Counted from the first letter of the stretch, positions 48,100 to 57,812 are shown. The stretch is 64,000 nt of DNA from Bacteroidetes bacterium GWE2_42_24 (GCA_001768515.1 MEOA01000001.1:186001-250000); one strand, 5' to 3'. Program-made: numbers and translations. Notes: a model not told the origin generated them from the letters alone.

Positions 48100-48255
48100 A
48101 TGCCCGACACACGCAGACATGCCCCGCACACAGCCTTTCGAAGAAGCCTACGTCAGGAACAAAAAACGGACAAATCAAAGGAAAGTACCTATTGGATCTA
48201 CTTTGCGGCCTTCCTCATTCTGGCACTTATCGCTTTAATTGCCTTGAATAACTGA
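48100..48255 (+). CDS. Small single-helix membrane protein, unknown
   Basis: A 51-residue product: a basic, hydrophilic first half (MPDTRRHAPHTAFRRSLRQEQ) followed by a single membrane helix (about residues 31-48, with FAAFLILALIALIAL). The positive-inside rule puts the N-terminus in the cytoplasm. No family recognised. The frame is open further upstream, but a possible promoter at 48035-48064 favours the ATG at 48100. It ends 11 bases before the convergent U32 gene. Could be a real small protein or a chance frame. Confidence 0.45.
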   Translation: MPDTRRHAPHTAFRRSLRQEQKTDKSKESTYWIYFAAFLILALIALIALNN

Positions 48256-48266
48256 ATTTAAACCCG

Positions 48267-49511
48267 TCAACTGTCAGCATCCATCCACTTATAAACCTTG
48301 TCCGATCTTCGTACAATTGAGTTAACTGCTACCGAGCAGGTATCTCCTTTTTGCGCTTCAGGAACAGGGTCAAATGCCAGTCTCACTTCCTTTACCTCCA
48401 GTTCGAACGAACCAGTAGTAGGACCATTAAAAATCAGGGTATCACCGGGCAAGATGGCGTTGGTCTCAACTTTAATCTCGGCAACACCCAAATTGCCAAA
48501 ATAATTGGTCACTTTACCTACATAGAGTTTACGGCGGGTGGCTTGTGAGCCATAGCCCGGTGACCATTCTCCCAGTTTTTGCCCAAGGTAGTAACCACCC
48601 CAGAAGCCACGGTTGTATACCTGCTCAAGCCTTTTCATCCATAATCCTATCCGATCGTCAGTAAAAGTGCCGCTTACGATAGATTCAGCGGCTTCTTTAT
48701 AAACCCGGGCAACCGTTTTAACATATTCGGCCGAACGGCCCCGGCCTTCAATTTTCAGGACACTTACACCTGCATCAATCAGCCTGTTGAGAAAAGGAAG
48801 CGTGCATAAGTCTTTTGGTGACATGATGTATTCATTATCAATAGCCAATTCTATTTCACCATCGGCATCAGTAACTTTGTAAGGTCTTCTGCATACCTGC
48901 AGACAAGCGCCACGATTGGCTGAGGAGTTCAGATTGTCAAGGCTCAGGTAACACTTCCCGGAAACAGCCATGCAAAGAGCTCCATGTGCAAACAGTTCAA
49001 TACGGACTAACTCGCCTGAGGGTCCTTTAATCCCTTCCTCAGCAATCCGGCGGGTTATAGCTTTCACCTGTTTAAGCGATAGTTCTCTGGCCAGTACCAT
49101 GACATCGGCGAACTGGCTGTAAAATCTCACTGAATCAATGTTGGTTATATTACATTGGGTACTAATGTGAAGAGGCTGGTTAATTGCCCGAAGGTACCCC
49201 AGCACTGCCGAATCTGAAGCGATGACAGCACTGACGCCTGCAGAAAGACAGGCGTCGGCAATCGCTTTCATTTCATCGAGTTCGTTATCGAATACAATAG
49301 TATTGAGTGTAACATAACTTTTAACACCTGCTTCACTACAAATAGCTGCAATTTCATGCAGGTCTTCGAGGGTAAAATTTTGGGACGAACGTGAGCGCAT
49401 GTTCAACCTGCCAATTCCAAAGTAAACGCTATCGGCTCCACCGTCGATCGCTGCCCTGAGAGACTCAAAAGAACCGGCAGGCGCCATTATTTCTATCTTA
49501 TTCATTATCAT
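48267..49511 (-). CDS. Peptidase U32-family protein
   Basis: A 414-residue protein of the U32 family. It starts KIEIMAPAGSFESLRAAIDGGADSVYFG, the TIM-barrel opening of the family, and contains the U32 signature ELFAHGALCMAVSGKCYLS near residues 175-193 with cysteines that in RlhA/TrhP-type members bind an iron-sulfur cluster, followed by GACLQVCRRPY. E. coli relatives make hydroxylated bases (ho5U in tRNA by TrhP, ho5C in 23S rRNA by RlhA), so a role in RNA hydroxylation is more likely than proteolysis. ATG 49505 is an alternative start two codons in. It is divergent to mtnA. Confidence 0.85.
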   Translation of the reverse strand: MIMNKIEIMAPAGSFESLRAAIDGGADSVYFGIGRLNMRSRSSQNFTLEDLHEIAAICSEAGVKSYVTLNTIVFDNELDEMKAIADACLSAGVSAVIASDSAVLGYLRAINQPLHISTQCNITNIDSVRFYSQFADVMVLARELSLKQVKAITRRIAEEGIKGPSGELVRIELFAHGALCMAVSGKCYLSLDNLNSSANRGACLQVCRRPYKVTDADGEIELAIDNEYIMSPKDLCTLPFLNRLIDAGVSVLKIEGRGRSAEYVKTVARVYKEAAESIVSGTFTDDRIGLWMKRLEQVYNRGFWGGYYLGQKLGEWSPGYGSQATRRKLYVGKVTNYFGNLGVAEIKVETNAILPGDTLIFNGPTTGSFELEVKEVRLAFDPVPEAQKGDTCSVAVNSIVRRSDKVYKWMDADS

Positions 49512-49530
49512 TTAGTCAGTAAAAAGAGTG

Positions 49531-49538
49531 CAAATTTA
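49531..49538 (-). promoter_or_regulatory. -7 box (TAAATTTG) of the U32 gene
   Basis: Exact TAnnTTTG match on the minus strand, 19 bases before the ATG at 49511. No -33 TTG at normal spacing. Confidence 0.45.
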
Positions 49539-49614
49539 CGCTCTTTTGTCCAACGACCAGCGCGTACATATGCGCTGATTTTGGTAAATTCGGCCTTCGA
49601 TATAAAAAGATCTG

Positions 49615-50664
49615 ATGAAAGTAAACCAACGACATTACCAAACAATCTGGTATCATGATGGTGAAGTGCACATGATCAACCAGCTACTGCTGCCATTTCA
49701 TTTTGCGGTTTTCAAGACAAAGACATATGAAGAGACCTGCACGGCCATCAAAACCATGATTGTCAGAGGAGCCGGTGCAATTGGTGCAGCGGCTGGATTT
49801 GCCATGGCACAGGCCGCCCGTACTGCCCCGGAATCAGGTTATCTGGATTACATCACTAAAGCAGCCAACGTGATTAAATGCAGCCGGCCTACAGCTTACA
49901 ACCTTTTCTATACAGTTGAAGCGGTCTTTGCTGCCGCCCTGAACGGGAAAAAACAGGCAGAGGATGTTGCCCGGAAGTTAGCCTCGGAAAACATTGAAGA
50001 TGGTCGTCAGATTGGCTTACACGGATTGTCGTTAATCAAACCAGATATGCATATTTTAACACACTGCAATGCTGGTTGGCTCGCTTTTGTTGATTGGGGA
50101 TCAGCGCTTGCCCCAATCTTTCAGGCGTCACGTAAGGGACTGAACCCATTTGTGTGGGTTGGTGAGACCAGGCCACGAGGTCAGGGAGCACGACTGACAG
50201 CCTGGGAGCTATACAATGAGGGGATTCAGCATGCTATTGTAGCCGATAATGCTGTTGCCTCACTAATGACCAATGGGAAGATTGATATGGTAATAACGGG
50301 AGCCGATCGTATTGCACTCAACGGAGATACAGCCAACAAAACAGGAACGCTCGACCGAGCTATTCTGGCTCACTATTTTAGAATTCCATTTTTCGTGGCT
50401 GCACCAGGATCAACATTCGATCCGCTATGCGAGACAGGCGCCGGTATTCCAATTGAATCACGCGATCAGGATGAGGTAAAATACCAGGAAGGACCAGATG
50501 AAAGCGATGTAATCAGAAGAATAAATGTTACTAATCCTGCGTCAACGGCAATTAACCCAGCCTTTGATATCACTCCCGCCTCATTAATAAATGGGATTGT
50601 AACAGAAAAAGGAATAATAAACCCATGCCGGTCCGACATTTTACAATTTCTGAAGATTGACTGA
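49615..50664 (+). CDS. mtnA: Methylthioribose-1-phosphate isomerase
   Basis: A 349-residue enzyme of the eIF2B-alpha/MtnA family that converts 5-methylthioribose 1-phosphate to the ribulose form in methionine salvage. The substrate loop IKTMIVRGAGAIGAAAG, the catalytic Cys in THCNAGWLAF (about 154) and the catalytic Asp in VITGADRIALNGDTANKTGT (about 225) are all present. Other salvage genes are not adjacent. Closely related ribose-1,5-bisphosphate isomerases are shorter and differ in these motifs, so mtnA is preferred. Confidence 0.92.
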   Translation: MKVNQRHYQTIWYHDGEVHMINQLLLPFHFAVFKTKTYEETCTAIKTMIVRGAGAIGAAAGFAMAQAARTAPESGYLDYITKAANVIKCSRPTAYNLFYTVEAVFAAALNGKKQAEDVARKLASENIEDGRQIGLHGLSLIKPDMHILTHCNAGWLAFVDWGSALAPIFQASRKGLNPFVWVGETRPRGQGARLTAWELYNEGIQHAIVADNAVASLMTNGKIDMVITGADRIALNGDTANKTGTLDRAILAHYFRIPFFVAAPGSTFDPLCETGAGIPIESRDQDEVKYQEGPDESDVIRRINVTNPASTAINPAFDITPASLINGIVTEKGIINPCRSDILQFLKID

Positions 50665-50738
50665 TGAATTATACCTAAACGTGTAATGATTATTCTGACT
50701 AACTTTGCTCATAATCCCATTACCTTTATACTGCACCC

Positions 50739-51872
50739 ATGATGGACGAGATTGAAAAACAAGAAAATAGTCCCCTGATTCTGATGGTAGATGACCATCC
50801 CAGAAACCTTCAGGTACTTGGAGCCATCCTTAAAAAACATGATTATGCCATTGCCGTAGCTCAAAACGGGCCACAAGCACTTGAATATGTTTCGACAATC
50901 ATTCCTGATCTAATCCTGCTCGACGTAATGATGCCCCAAATGGATGGATTTGAGTTATGCAACCTGCTTAAACAGCATCCCCAGACGAAGGACATTCCGA
51001 TTATCTTCGTCACCGCGCTTGATACCTCTCAGGATAAGCTGCGCGGATTTCAGGAAGGTGGCGTCGACTACATTACCAAACCCTTTCATCAGGATGAAGT
51101 GCTGGCAAGGGTAAAGGCTCATACGACTATCAGAAAGCAGCAGATTGAACTAACCCTAAAAAACAAAGAACTTGAAGAGGCAAATCAGACCAAAAACAGA
51201 TTGTTCTCCATCATTGCTCACGATCTGCTCGGCCCTGTCTCTAATGTTACCGAGGTTTTAAAGCTTCTGGTACAGGACATCTGCAATCCAGCCGAACAAA
51301 AAGAATTTCTACAGGGGGCCCTGAAATCAAGTCAGCAAACCCTTCTCCTATTAAAAAACCTGCTATTCTGGGCTAAAAATCAGCGGCATGAAATTGACTT
51401 CAACCCTCACGTACTTAACCTACAAATCATGCTGACAGATAGCGTCCTTCTGCTTGAGGGTTTAGCTAAAGAAAAAAATATTTTGCTTGAAATGCACTGT
51501 GAATCTGGTCTGAGCTGTTTTGCTGATGAAAACATGCTAACAACAGTCATTCGAAACCTTCTGTCAAATGCGATCAAATACACCGGAGAGGGGGGGCTCA
51601 TTAAACTATTGGCTCAACACTCCGATTCTTCAGTCAGGATAACCATTGAAGACAATGGTATTGGAATTGAGCCGGAGAACATCTCAGGCATACTTGATCC
51701 GCTGACTCACTTCTCAACAACTGGTACCAATTATGAGAAAGGAACCGGACTGGGGTTAAGTCTTTGCGTTGATTTTATCACACGTCATAATGGTCAGTTA
51801 AACATTGAAAGTGTACCCGGTAAGGGAAGCAAATTTATCGTGACATTGCCACCTCAATCCTCCTATTTTTAG
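50739..51872 (+). CDS. Receiver-histidine kinase hybrid protein
   Basis: A 377-residue soluble protein with a receiver domain first: LMVDDHP acidic pocket, phospho-Asp in PDLILLDVMMPQMDG (about residue 66), Thr in FVTALD and Lys in YITKPF. A coiled linker leads to a histidine kinase with FSIIAHDLLGPVSNV (His near 156), N-box NLLSNAIKYT, and ATP-lid glycines GTGLGLSL. There is no membrane segment and no DNA-binding output. It probably receives a phosphoryl group from another kinase and modulates its own kinase. Partner unknown. Confidence 0.9.
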   Translation: MMDEIEKQENSPLILMVDDHPRNLQVLGAILKKHDYAIAVAQNGPQALEYVSTIIPDLILLDVMMPQMDGFELCNLLKQHPQTKDIPIIFVTALDTSQDKLRGFQEGGVDYITKPFHQDEVLARVKAHTTIRKQQIELTLKNKELEEANQTKNRLFSIIAHDLLGPVSNVTEVLKLLVQDICNPAEQKEFLQGALKSSQQTLLLLKNLLFWAKNQRHEIDFNPHVLNLQIMLTDSVLLLEGLAKEKNILLEMHCESGLSCFADENMLTTVIRNLLSNAIKYTGEGGLIKLLAQHSDSSVRITIEDNGIGIEPENISGILDPLTHFSTTGTNYEKGTGLGLSLCVDFITRHNGQLNIESVPGKGSKFIVTLPPQSSYF

Positions 51873-51886
51873 TTACCCTGAAAACG

Positions 51887-52735
51887 ATGATTCAGACAAT
51901 AGTGCTTAGAAATAAGGCAAGCATGCCAGTACTGGGAATCGGTACATGGGAAATGGGAGGCAGAGAGACGGCCAACCTGACCGACAGGGGCAAATACATC
52001 GAGTCGTTACGCTTCGCTATTCAGGAAGGGTTTTCTCACATCGACACAGCCGAAATGTACGGAGCCGGTGAAGCGGAGAGAATTACAGGTGAAGCGATCA
52101 GCCCCTTTAACCGTGAAAAATTGTTTATCACAACAAAGGTGTGGCCCACAAATCTAAGCGATGAAAAATTACAACAGTCGGCTTTTAACAGCCTGAAAAG
52201 ACTTAGGTGCGACTATGTTGATTCCTTACTGATTCATGCGCCGGGTATGATAGTACCCATTGAAGAATCTCTAGAAACAATGATTCGCTTAAAAGAAAAG
52301 CACTTCACACGAAGTATTGGACTTAGTAACTTTAGTCTTGAGCAAATGATCAGGATTGAAGCCCTCTTTCCGGGAGAAATCGATGTTTGTCAAAACGAAT
52401 ACTCACTCCAATCTATAAATAAAGGTCTACTTACGGAAAACAGTCATTCCGGAGTAATTCCTTTTTGCAGGGCCAACCGGATTGCCTTTGTTGCCTGGCG
52501 CCCCTTAGGTAAGGGATCTCTCATAAAAAGCCCGACCGAAACGATGGTTTCTTTGTCACGAAAGTATGAATGCACACCGGCTCAATTAGCAATTGCCTGG
52601 ACAATTCACAAAGCCGGTACCGCAGCTATTGTAAAGGCTACTTCAGAAGACCATATCAGAGAGAATGCTACGGCAAGCCGACTGAAACTCTCACCTGCAG
52701 ATTACAATTCTCTTATTCAAACCTATGACAGTTGA
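51887..52735 (+). CDS. Aldo/keto reductase
   Basis: A 282-residue NAD(P)H-dependent oxidoreductase with a TIM barrel. The catalytic tetrad is visible: Asp and Tyr in HIDTAEMYGAGEAE (about 55-64), Lys in FITTKVWP and His in SLLIHAPG. SRSIGLSNFS-like RSIGLSNFSLEQM and QNEYSLQ are also typical. The C-terminal cofactor loop reads AIVKATSEDHIREN; the Arg/Lys there suggests NADPH. Substrate unknown. It follows the hybrid kinase by 14 bases and probably shares its transcript. Confidence 0.9.
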   Translation: MIQTIVLRNKASMPVLGIGTWEMGGRETANLTDRGKYIESLRFAIQEGFSHIDTAEMYGAGEAERITGEAISPFNREKLFITTKVWPTNLSDEKLQQSAFNSLKRLRCDYVDSLLIHAPGMIVPIEESLETMIRLKEKHFTRSIGLSNFSLEQMIRIEALFPGEIDVCQNEYSLQSINKGLLTENSHSGVIPFCRANRIAFVAWRPLGKGSLIKSPTETMVSLSRKYECTPAQLAIAWTIHKAGTAAIVKATSEDHIRENATASRLKLSPADYNSLIQTYDS

Positions 52736-53218
52736 AGAGAGCGACCACCATAATATGCTCCTTCATGCTTCTTGATTGCCGGGACTACCAACTAGTAAGA
52801 CAGGAAACAGAAACAAAAAAACAAGGTGTATGTACAGAACCCGGCAGCCAACAACCTTTTTTGAAATCAGGTTTTGATCGGGATAAGACGCGTCATAGCC
52901 GGTAAAGTCAGATAAAAGATGACAATACAATTTTATCTTCAAGGAAATTGTAATCGACAATACCGATAATCAAACATACGATCAAGCCCTTCGTCCAGAT
53001 CGGGAGCTTGACAATTTCTCAATCAACAAATCTACTTTGTATTACCTTAACTGAACTAATTCCAACAACGTCTTTCACGGCAACATCAGGGATTTTCCTC
53101 CTCAGGATCATCCCGTGCAGAGAAAAAGCCGTCAAACTCGACTCCGTTAGTAAAAAGAAACCGATAGCCGACGGTAAAAGCCGAATTCCAGTTTTTTAAA
53201 AGAAAATCCCTATTATTA
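52736..53218. other. 0.48-kb stretch without a supported gene
   Basis: Between the aldo/keto reductase and the TonB receptor. Open frames exist on both strands near 53008-53199 but none has a family pattern or promoter. No terminator or repeat was recognised. Confidence 0.55.
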
Positions 53219-55525
53219 TTAAAATGTCAGACTGGCACCGAACATGGCCATAACAGGTAATTGGTTAACCACGTCACCCGATATCCTGTTCCGGTAGAAC
53301 ACATTCTTTCTGTCATAGACATTGGTAACACCGGCATTAAGTTCTAATTCACTATACTTTCCCAATTCAAATTTCTTCTTGACATTGAGGTCCAGACGAT
53401 GGTAATCACTCAGGCGTCCAGTATTTATATCTCCATATACTATACCAAGTGAACCGTTGATTTGAGAAGGATCATACTCCGACATTCCCACGAATGAGAT
53501 ATTCTCGAAAAAGCCCTGATTCAGAGTAAAAGGGAATCCAGAGCCATAGTTCCAACGGGCACTGATCTCCCAATCCATAGCAGGACCTAATTTAACTGAT
53601 GACACCAAATTCACATTGTGACGCCGGTCGTAGTGAGGTGCATAGGTTTTTGTACCATCGAAGCGGTCAACCCAGGAAAGTGAGTAAGCACCCCAGAGGT
53701 AGAAACGATTAAGCTCATATTTCAACGAGATATCGATCCCTTTAGCTATTCCGCTTTCAACCACAAAATCCTTTTTGTACTCATCGGGACGTGAGGCATT
53801 TTCTTCGGAATCATCGAAAATCTTATTTCTATTGAGGTTGGTCAGTTGATTAAAATTCTTATAATAACCTTCAACATTAAGCACAACGCGCTCAGTCAGA
53901 TCAAACTCAATACCGCCAACCAGATGTTGTGCTTTCTGAAGCTTAGAGGTTACTTCCTGTCCATCGAATTCATCAGGGAGGTTATCCGGTCCTGAAAGGA
54001 AACCATAGAAAAGATTTACGACATCACGATCGGAATTGGCACTGATCAGGTTTTGGCTATAAAGTCCGGCAGCCGCTTTAATCCTAATTTTATCAGTAAT
54101 ATTATACTTGGCAGCAATACGGGGCTCAAGCGACAGCTCACTTAAGGATGCGTACCACTGAAGACGGATGCCTGGCTCAATGAGAACAGGTCCCGCGGTT
54201 AGCTTGTACTTCATGTAACCAGCCAGTTCAGTAGTATTTTCTTCCTGCTGTATCTTATTATTGTAGCTGTTGTAAAAAAGATAATCCGTTTTGAATCCCA
54301 GCAACTCAACGCCATATTTCAACTCATCTTTACCCATGAAATATGTAAACTGCAATCCTGCGTTAAAACCAGAGATATTACTGGTTCTGTCCTTTGCATC
54401 GGCTTCTGCCATATTGGCTTTATAGCTTGAAAAAGCAATATTTCCTTCGAGCAGCACCGGAGATTTACCTGGTATAACCACAAAGTTGGCGCCACCACCA
54501 AAGGCATCCCAGCTAAAATCGCTAAGGCTCTGATAGTTATTTACCTGATCAGAGAAGCTGAAACCAAATAGATTGAACTTTGAGCCATTCTGCCCGTTAA
54601 AAGATACCTTGCCGTAGATATCGAGGAAGTTGAAGGGAAGACCATCGTCATTCACATACTTGTACAATGATTTAGAGGTCTGTTCGAGATAAGAATTCTT
54701 GACAGAAAGCACAAAAGAAGAACTGGAACCACCAGCATCAGGTTGCTTCTTTAAAGGGCCTTCAAGTAACACCTTTGCGCCAAAAGTACTGGCTTCAATC
54801 TTACCCGCCAGACGCTTTTTGTTCCCATCGCGTGTTGTTATATCCATGACCGAAGAGATACGGCCGCCAAAATCAGCATTAAAGCCACCAGTGTACACAT
54901 CAGCATTTCTAATCAGATCGGTATCAAATACAGAGAACAACCCTATGGAGTGGAAGGGGTTATACACAATCATACCATCGAGTAACACTTTATTTTGGAT
55001 GGGAGAACCGCCACGAATATAGAGCTGTCCTCCCTGGTCACCGGTAAAGATAACCCCAGGGAGCACCTGAAGGTACTGGGCCAGATCAGCCTGCCCACCG
55101 ACAGTAGGGATCTGTCGCATCTCCTTTGGAGTAATTTTAGCAATAGAAGTGCGAGTCTGAGTACGTGCTTCTTCTCTGGTGGCATTAACATTAACGGTCT
55201 CCAACATATAGGAAGCTTTGGAAAGAAAAATCTGCTTAGTAAGGATCTCACCATTCTTGAGTGAAATAGGCATTCTGATGGAGTCAAAACCCATGGAAGT
55301 AACCATCAGCTCATACTTACCAGAGGGTACCTGCGTAATCGAATAATACCCATTAACGTCGGTTGATGCACCGTGTGAAGTTTTATAAAGGTATACATTA
55401 GTGAAAATGACTGGTTCGCCCGTTTCCTTTTCATAAACGAAACCTCTGATGCTGGCATTCTGAGCATCAGAAATATAACTGCCAACGATGACAAGCAGCA
55501 TCATCAGAATAGAGAATTGTTTCAT
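53219..55525 (-). CDS. TonB-dependent receptor
   Basis: A 768-residue outer-membrane receptor. A signal peptide (to about residue 22) is followed by a carboxypeptidase-regulatory-like domain (ASIRGFVYEKETGEPVIFTNVYLY, ending near 105), a plug domain with the QVLPGVIFTGDQGGQLYIRGG segment, and a 22-strand barrel ending in the aromatic GASLTF. This is the CarboxypepD_reg-plug-barrel type common in Bacteroidota and not the SusC type (no SusD gene follows). The ligand is unknown. It lies next to, and on the same strand as, the cytochrome module but has its own promoter and lies behind a terminator. Confidence 0.93.
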   Translation of the reverse strand: MKQFSILMMLLVIVGSYISDAQNASIRGFVYEKETGEPVIFTNVYLYKTSHGASTDVNGYYSITQVPSGKYELMVTSMGFDSIRMPISLKNGEILTKQIFLSKASYMLETVNVNATREEARTQTRTSIAKITPKEMRQIPTVGGQADLAQYLQVLPGVIFTGDQGGQLYIRGGSPIQNKVLLDGMIVYNPFHSIGLFSVFDTDLIRNADVYTGGFNADFGGRISSVMDITTRDGNKKRLAGKIEASTFGAKVLLEGPLKKQPDAGGSSSSFVLSVKNSYLEQTSKSLYKYVNDDGLPFNFLDIYGKVSFNGQNGSKFNLFGFSFSDQVNNYQSLSDFSWDAFGGGANFVVIPGKSPVLLEGNIAFSSYKANMAEADAKDRTSNISGFNAGLQFTYFMGKDELKYGVELLGFKTDYLFYNSYNNKIQQEENTTELAGYMKYKLTAGPVLIEPGIRLQWYASLSELSLEPRIAAKYNITDKIRIKAAAGLYSQNLISANSDRDVVNLFYGFLSGPDNLPDEFDGQEVTSKLQKAQHLVGGIEFDLTERVVLNVEGYYKNFNQLTNLNRNKIFDDSEENASRPDEYKKDFVVESGIAKGIDISLKYELNRFYLWGAYSLSWVDRFDGTKTYAPHYDRRHNVNLVSSVKLGPAMDWEISARWNYGSGFPFTLNQGFFENISFVGMSEYDPSQINGSLGIVYGDINTGRLSDYHRLDLNVKKKFELGKYSELELNAGVTNVYDRKNVFYRNRISGDVVNQLPVMAMFGASLTF

Positions 55526-55570
55526 TGTGGTTAAATCTAAATAGACAACATATTAGACCCAAGTATTTTG

Positions 55571-55603
55571 CAAAAGTAATGATTAGGAGTACACAAAGAT
55601 CAA
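55571..55603 (-). promoter_or_regulatory. -33/-7 promoter of the TonB receptor gene
   Basis: Minus strand: TTG (55603-55601), 22 bases, TACTTTTG (55578-55571), 45 bases before the ATG at 55525. Confidence 0.55.
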
Positions 55604-55638
55604 AAAAAAGAGGAAACTTACGATAACCAATCTCATCT

Positions 55639-55678
55639 AAAAAAACGAATGCCGGCTTCTTTCACAGGAAACCGGCAT
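55639..55678 (-). terminator. Terminator after the cytochrome b gene
   Basis: Minus strand: ATGCCGG (55678-55672) pairs with CCGGCAT (55655-55649); the stem is followed by T residues. It separates the cytochrome unit from the TonB receptor. Confidence 0.82.
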
Positions 55679-55703
55679 CTTTATGCGCAAAGTCAACTAT
55701 CAG

Positions 55704-56321
55704 TCAATGTGCTTCATGATAGCCGTTGATCATACTTTTGAAATTACTAAGAGGAGTCTTTCCAACGGTGCACATGTAAACATGGACAATCATAAAAATT
55801 GACATAAAGAAACCCATCACGATGTGAAGTAGTGCTGTCAGCAAAGTGCCACTAAACCCAAAGGCCTGCCTGGCAATTGTTTCAGGAAATAGCAAAGCCC
55901 ACCCGGTAATGGCAACCACAGGAAACATAATATACATTGCACTAATGTAACTGACGCGTTGCAAGGGATTAAACTTTGACTTTATCGTGACGGGAAAGGG
56001 TGGAATTTGTTTCGAAAAAATACCGATAAGGTAATAACGGCCCTGAGCAAACAAATCGGGAAACAGACTCCTGATCTTTATTCTATATTGTCGTCCGTTA
56101 GAGGAAAAAAGATTTCCAGTTAAAAACAAGAAGTAACTCAGTGTTATTCCGACACCGGCAATGTTATGTCCGGTAACAGCGAGGTCAAAACGAACAAGAG
56201 GAAAGTCAATATCGGAGTATTGCATACTGATGCCCGTTACCAAAAGGGTTAAAAAAAACAAGGCATTGAGTCCATGCCATAGCCTGAGCCATATCGGGTA
56301 TAAATAAAGCTTCTCACTCAT
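55704..56321 (-). CDS. Membrane cytochrome b (b561/Ni-Fe hydrogenase type)
   Basis: A 205-residue membrane protein with four helices. Heme-ligand histidines are visible in LRLWHGLNALF (helix 1), VTGHNIAGVGITL (helix 2) and LLHIVMGFFMSIFMIVHVYMC (helix 4), the pattern of cytochrome b subunits that exchange electrons between the quinone pool and periplasmic partners. Its first codons overlap the end of the heptaheme gene by 8 bp, implying coupled translation and one complex. Thus the two may form a quinol:cytochrome c pair. Confidence 0.82.
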   Translation of the reverse strand: MSEKLYLYPIWLRLWHGLNALFFLTLLVTGISMQYSDIDFPLVRFDLAVTGHNIAGVGITLSYFLFLTGNLFSSNGRQYRIKIRSLFPDLFAQGRYYLIGIFSKQIPPFPVTIKSKFNPLQRVSYISAMYIMFPVVAITGWALLFPETIARQAFGFSGTLLTALLHIVMGFFMSIFMIVHVYMCTVGKTPLSNFKSMINGYHEAH

Positions 56322-57276
56322 GACTTTTTCTTTTATTTATTTTCAACCTGAACAATGCATGCACCAATATTCCGCCCAATGTTAGACCAAAAAGAACCAG
56401 ACTTAAAATATTAAGGATTTCGTTGCGGCTGGCCCCAATTACATAGGCTTCGTTAAGCAGAATACCATTCACAAATCCATTTTTACTGCGGTTCTCAATA
56501 TTCTGAAAGCGGTACCAACTCGATAACAACATTGAGTTACGACTGTGGCACTCCTTACATTGTCTTACAGCGCTGTCGGCTGAAGTTACCATGTGTGCAA
56601 TCAGAAGTGAGTCGTGCATTGCAGCATGACATTCAATGCATCGTACCTGCTTGAAATGGAGTTCCTGATTAGGCAACCAATCATGTGAGACAGACATTGG
56701 TTTCAGTTTTTCATTGGCCAAGAGTAGCATCTTCTCTGAACCAGTCTCAAAATGACATTTCATGCAAACCGCGTTATCGTATGCAATCGTATTGGCGATT
56801 GTCTCTCCTGTGCGCTGATTGATTCTGAAGCTATGGGGATCATGACAATTCCAGCAAGTAAAGCCGCTTAGTGTTTCCGGACTATGGACACTTTTCCGGA
56901 ACTGTTCATCTATGGTCTCAAAATGATACTTGGCATAAGTCTCATCGCCGCCATGGCAATCCAGACAGGCATACATAGGCTCAAAACGTAATTGATTCGG
57001 ATGAGGAAACGAGTCATATTCCGGGACATGACAGTCGACACACTTGAACGTATGATGGGCACCGGTATAAAACAGAACAGAGTCAACCCGAAAATCGACT
57101 GGCATTAATTTTCTGACTGAATTGCCATCATCCGGATTTACATAACCGTAAACCTTCTGTCCATGGCAATCCAAACAATGACTATTAGCCTCATGATTAC
57201 CGGTGCCGGTATTATTCTGGGAAAAGCACCATGAAGTTAGACTTATAAACAGTATCAGGCTTAGGACTTTTTTCAT
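56314..57276 (-). CDS. Heptaheme cytochrome c, membrane anchored
   Basis: A 320-residue exported protein. After a signal peptide there are seven CXXCH heme-binding motifs: CLDCH, CVDCH, CLDCH, CWNCH, CMKCH, CIECH and CKECH, with additional histidines as distal ligands. A C-terminal helix (about 290-310, LSLVLFGLTLGGILVHALF) anchors it to the inner membrane. This layout matches quinol-linked multiheme cytochromes with a separate cytochrome b, here encoded directly downstream with an 8-bp overlap. The start at 57276 (MKKVLSL) follows the signal peptide; the frame upstream holds a terminator and is not coding. The terminal electron acceptor is not apparent. Confidence 0.88.
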   Translation of the reverse strand: MKKVLSLILFISLTSWCFSQNNTGTGNHEANSHCLDCHGQKVYGYVNPDDGNSVRKLMPVDFRVDSVLFYTGAHHTFKCVDCHVPEYDSFPHPNQLRFEPMYACLDCHGGDETYAKYHFETIDEQFRKSVHSPETLSGFTCWNCHDPHSFRINQRTGETIANTIAYDNAVCMKCHFETGSEKMLLLANEKLKPMSVSHDWLPNQELHFKQVRCIECHAAMHDSLLIAHMVTSADSAVRQCKECHSRNSMLLSSWYRFQNIENRSKNGFVNGILLNEAYVIGASRNEILNILSLVLFGLTLGGILVHALFRLKINKRKSHE

Positions 57277-57283
57277 TGGCAAA

Positions 57284-57334
57284 AAGTTAAAAACATCCGG
57301 CAGTATTGATCCGAAGATGAAACTCTGCCGGATG
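57284..57334 (-). terminator. Terminator between monoheme and heptaheme cytochrome genes
   Basis: Minus strand: perfect 10-bp stem CATCCGGCAG (57334-57325) / CTGCCGGATG (57303-57294), then TTTTTAACTTTTT. It ends the upstream transcript and lies only 8 bases before the heptaheme ATG. Confidence 0.82.
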
Positions 57335-57359
57335 ATTAAAGTAGGTTTTGAGAAGGGAA

Positions 57360-57782
57360 TTACTTCTTCATCGAGCGAATATAGTTCACCAGAGCCCACC
57401 GATCTTCTTCCGTAGTGATTTTCTTTTCAAAATTGGGCATTTCATCACGACCGACAAATGACATGTAATATAGCTGTCCATCACCATTTGCCTTAAACTC
57501 GGCTGCCTGAAAGTCACCCGGGAAGGTTTTAAGCTGTTTGGCCTTTGGACCATCACCCTGACCATTATTGCCATGGCAAGCTTTACAATGTTTTGCATAA
57601 AGCGTTTTGCCGAATTTCACCGACTCGGCATCCCCTGCCTTGGTTGGGTTTTTCATGCTTTTATAATTGGCTGGAATCTGCCATGCACCACCTTTTTTTT
57701 GATCCTGGGGCGTAAAGGCCACCAAAACAACAAAACTCAGGGCAGCGGTTGCAATAGACAAAAAATTCATCTTTGATTTCAT
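57360..57782 (-). CDS. Monoheme cytochrome c (class I)
   Basis: A 140-residue exported cytochrome. A signal peptide is followed by the heme motif CKACHG near residues 68-73 and a methionine ligand region YMSFVGRDEMPNFEKK. The C-terminal helix WALVNYIRSMKK is the usual last helix of class I cytochromes. It is a soluble periplasmic carrier and a plausible shuttle between the membrane cytochromes and the surface heme lipoproteins. It is the last gene before a terminator. Confidence 0.9.
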   Translation of the reverse strand: MKSKMNFLSIATAALSFVVLVAFTPQDQKKGGAWQIPANYKSMKNPTKAGDAESVKFGKTLYAKHCKACHGNNGQGDGPKAKQLKTFPGDFQAAEFKANGDGQLYYMSFVGRDEMPNFEKKITTEEDRWALVNYIRSMKK

Positions 57783-57812
57783 GATAAATAATTTATGAGT
57801 TATTGATATTAA

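Noticed and set aside
53008..53199. Open frames on both strands behind the TonB receptor
   Set aside because: The gap could hold a worn gene such as a DUF4249 partner, but no frame gives a convincing domain, start or promoter.
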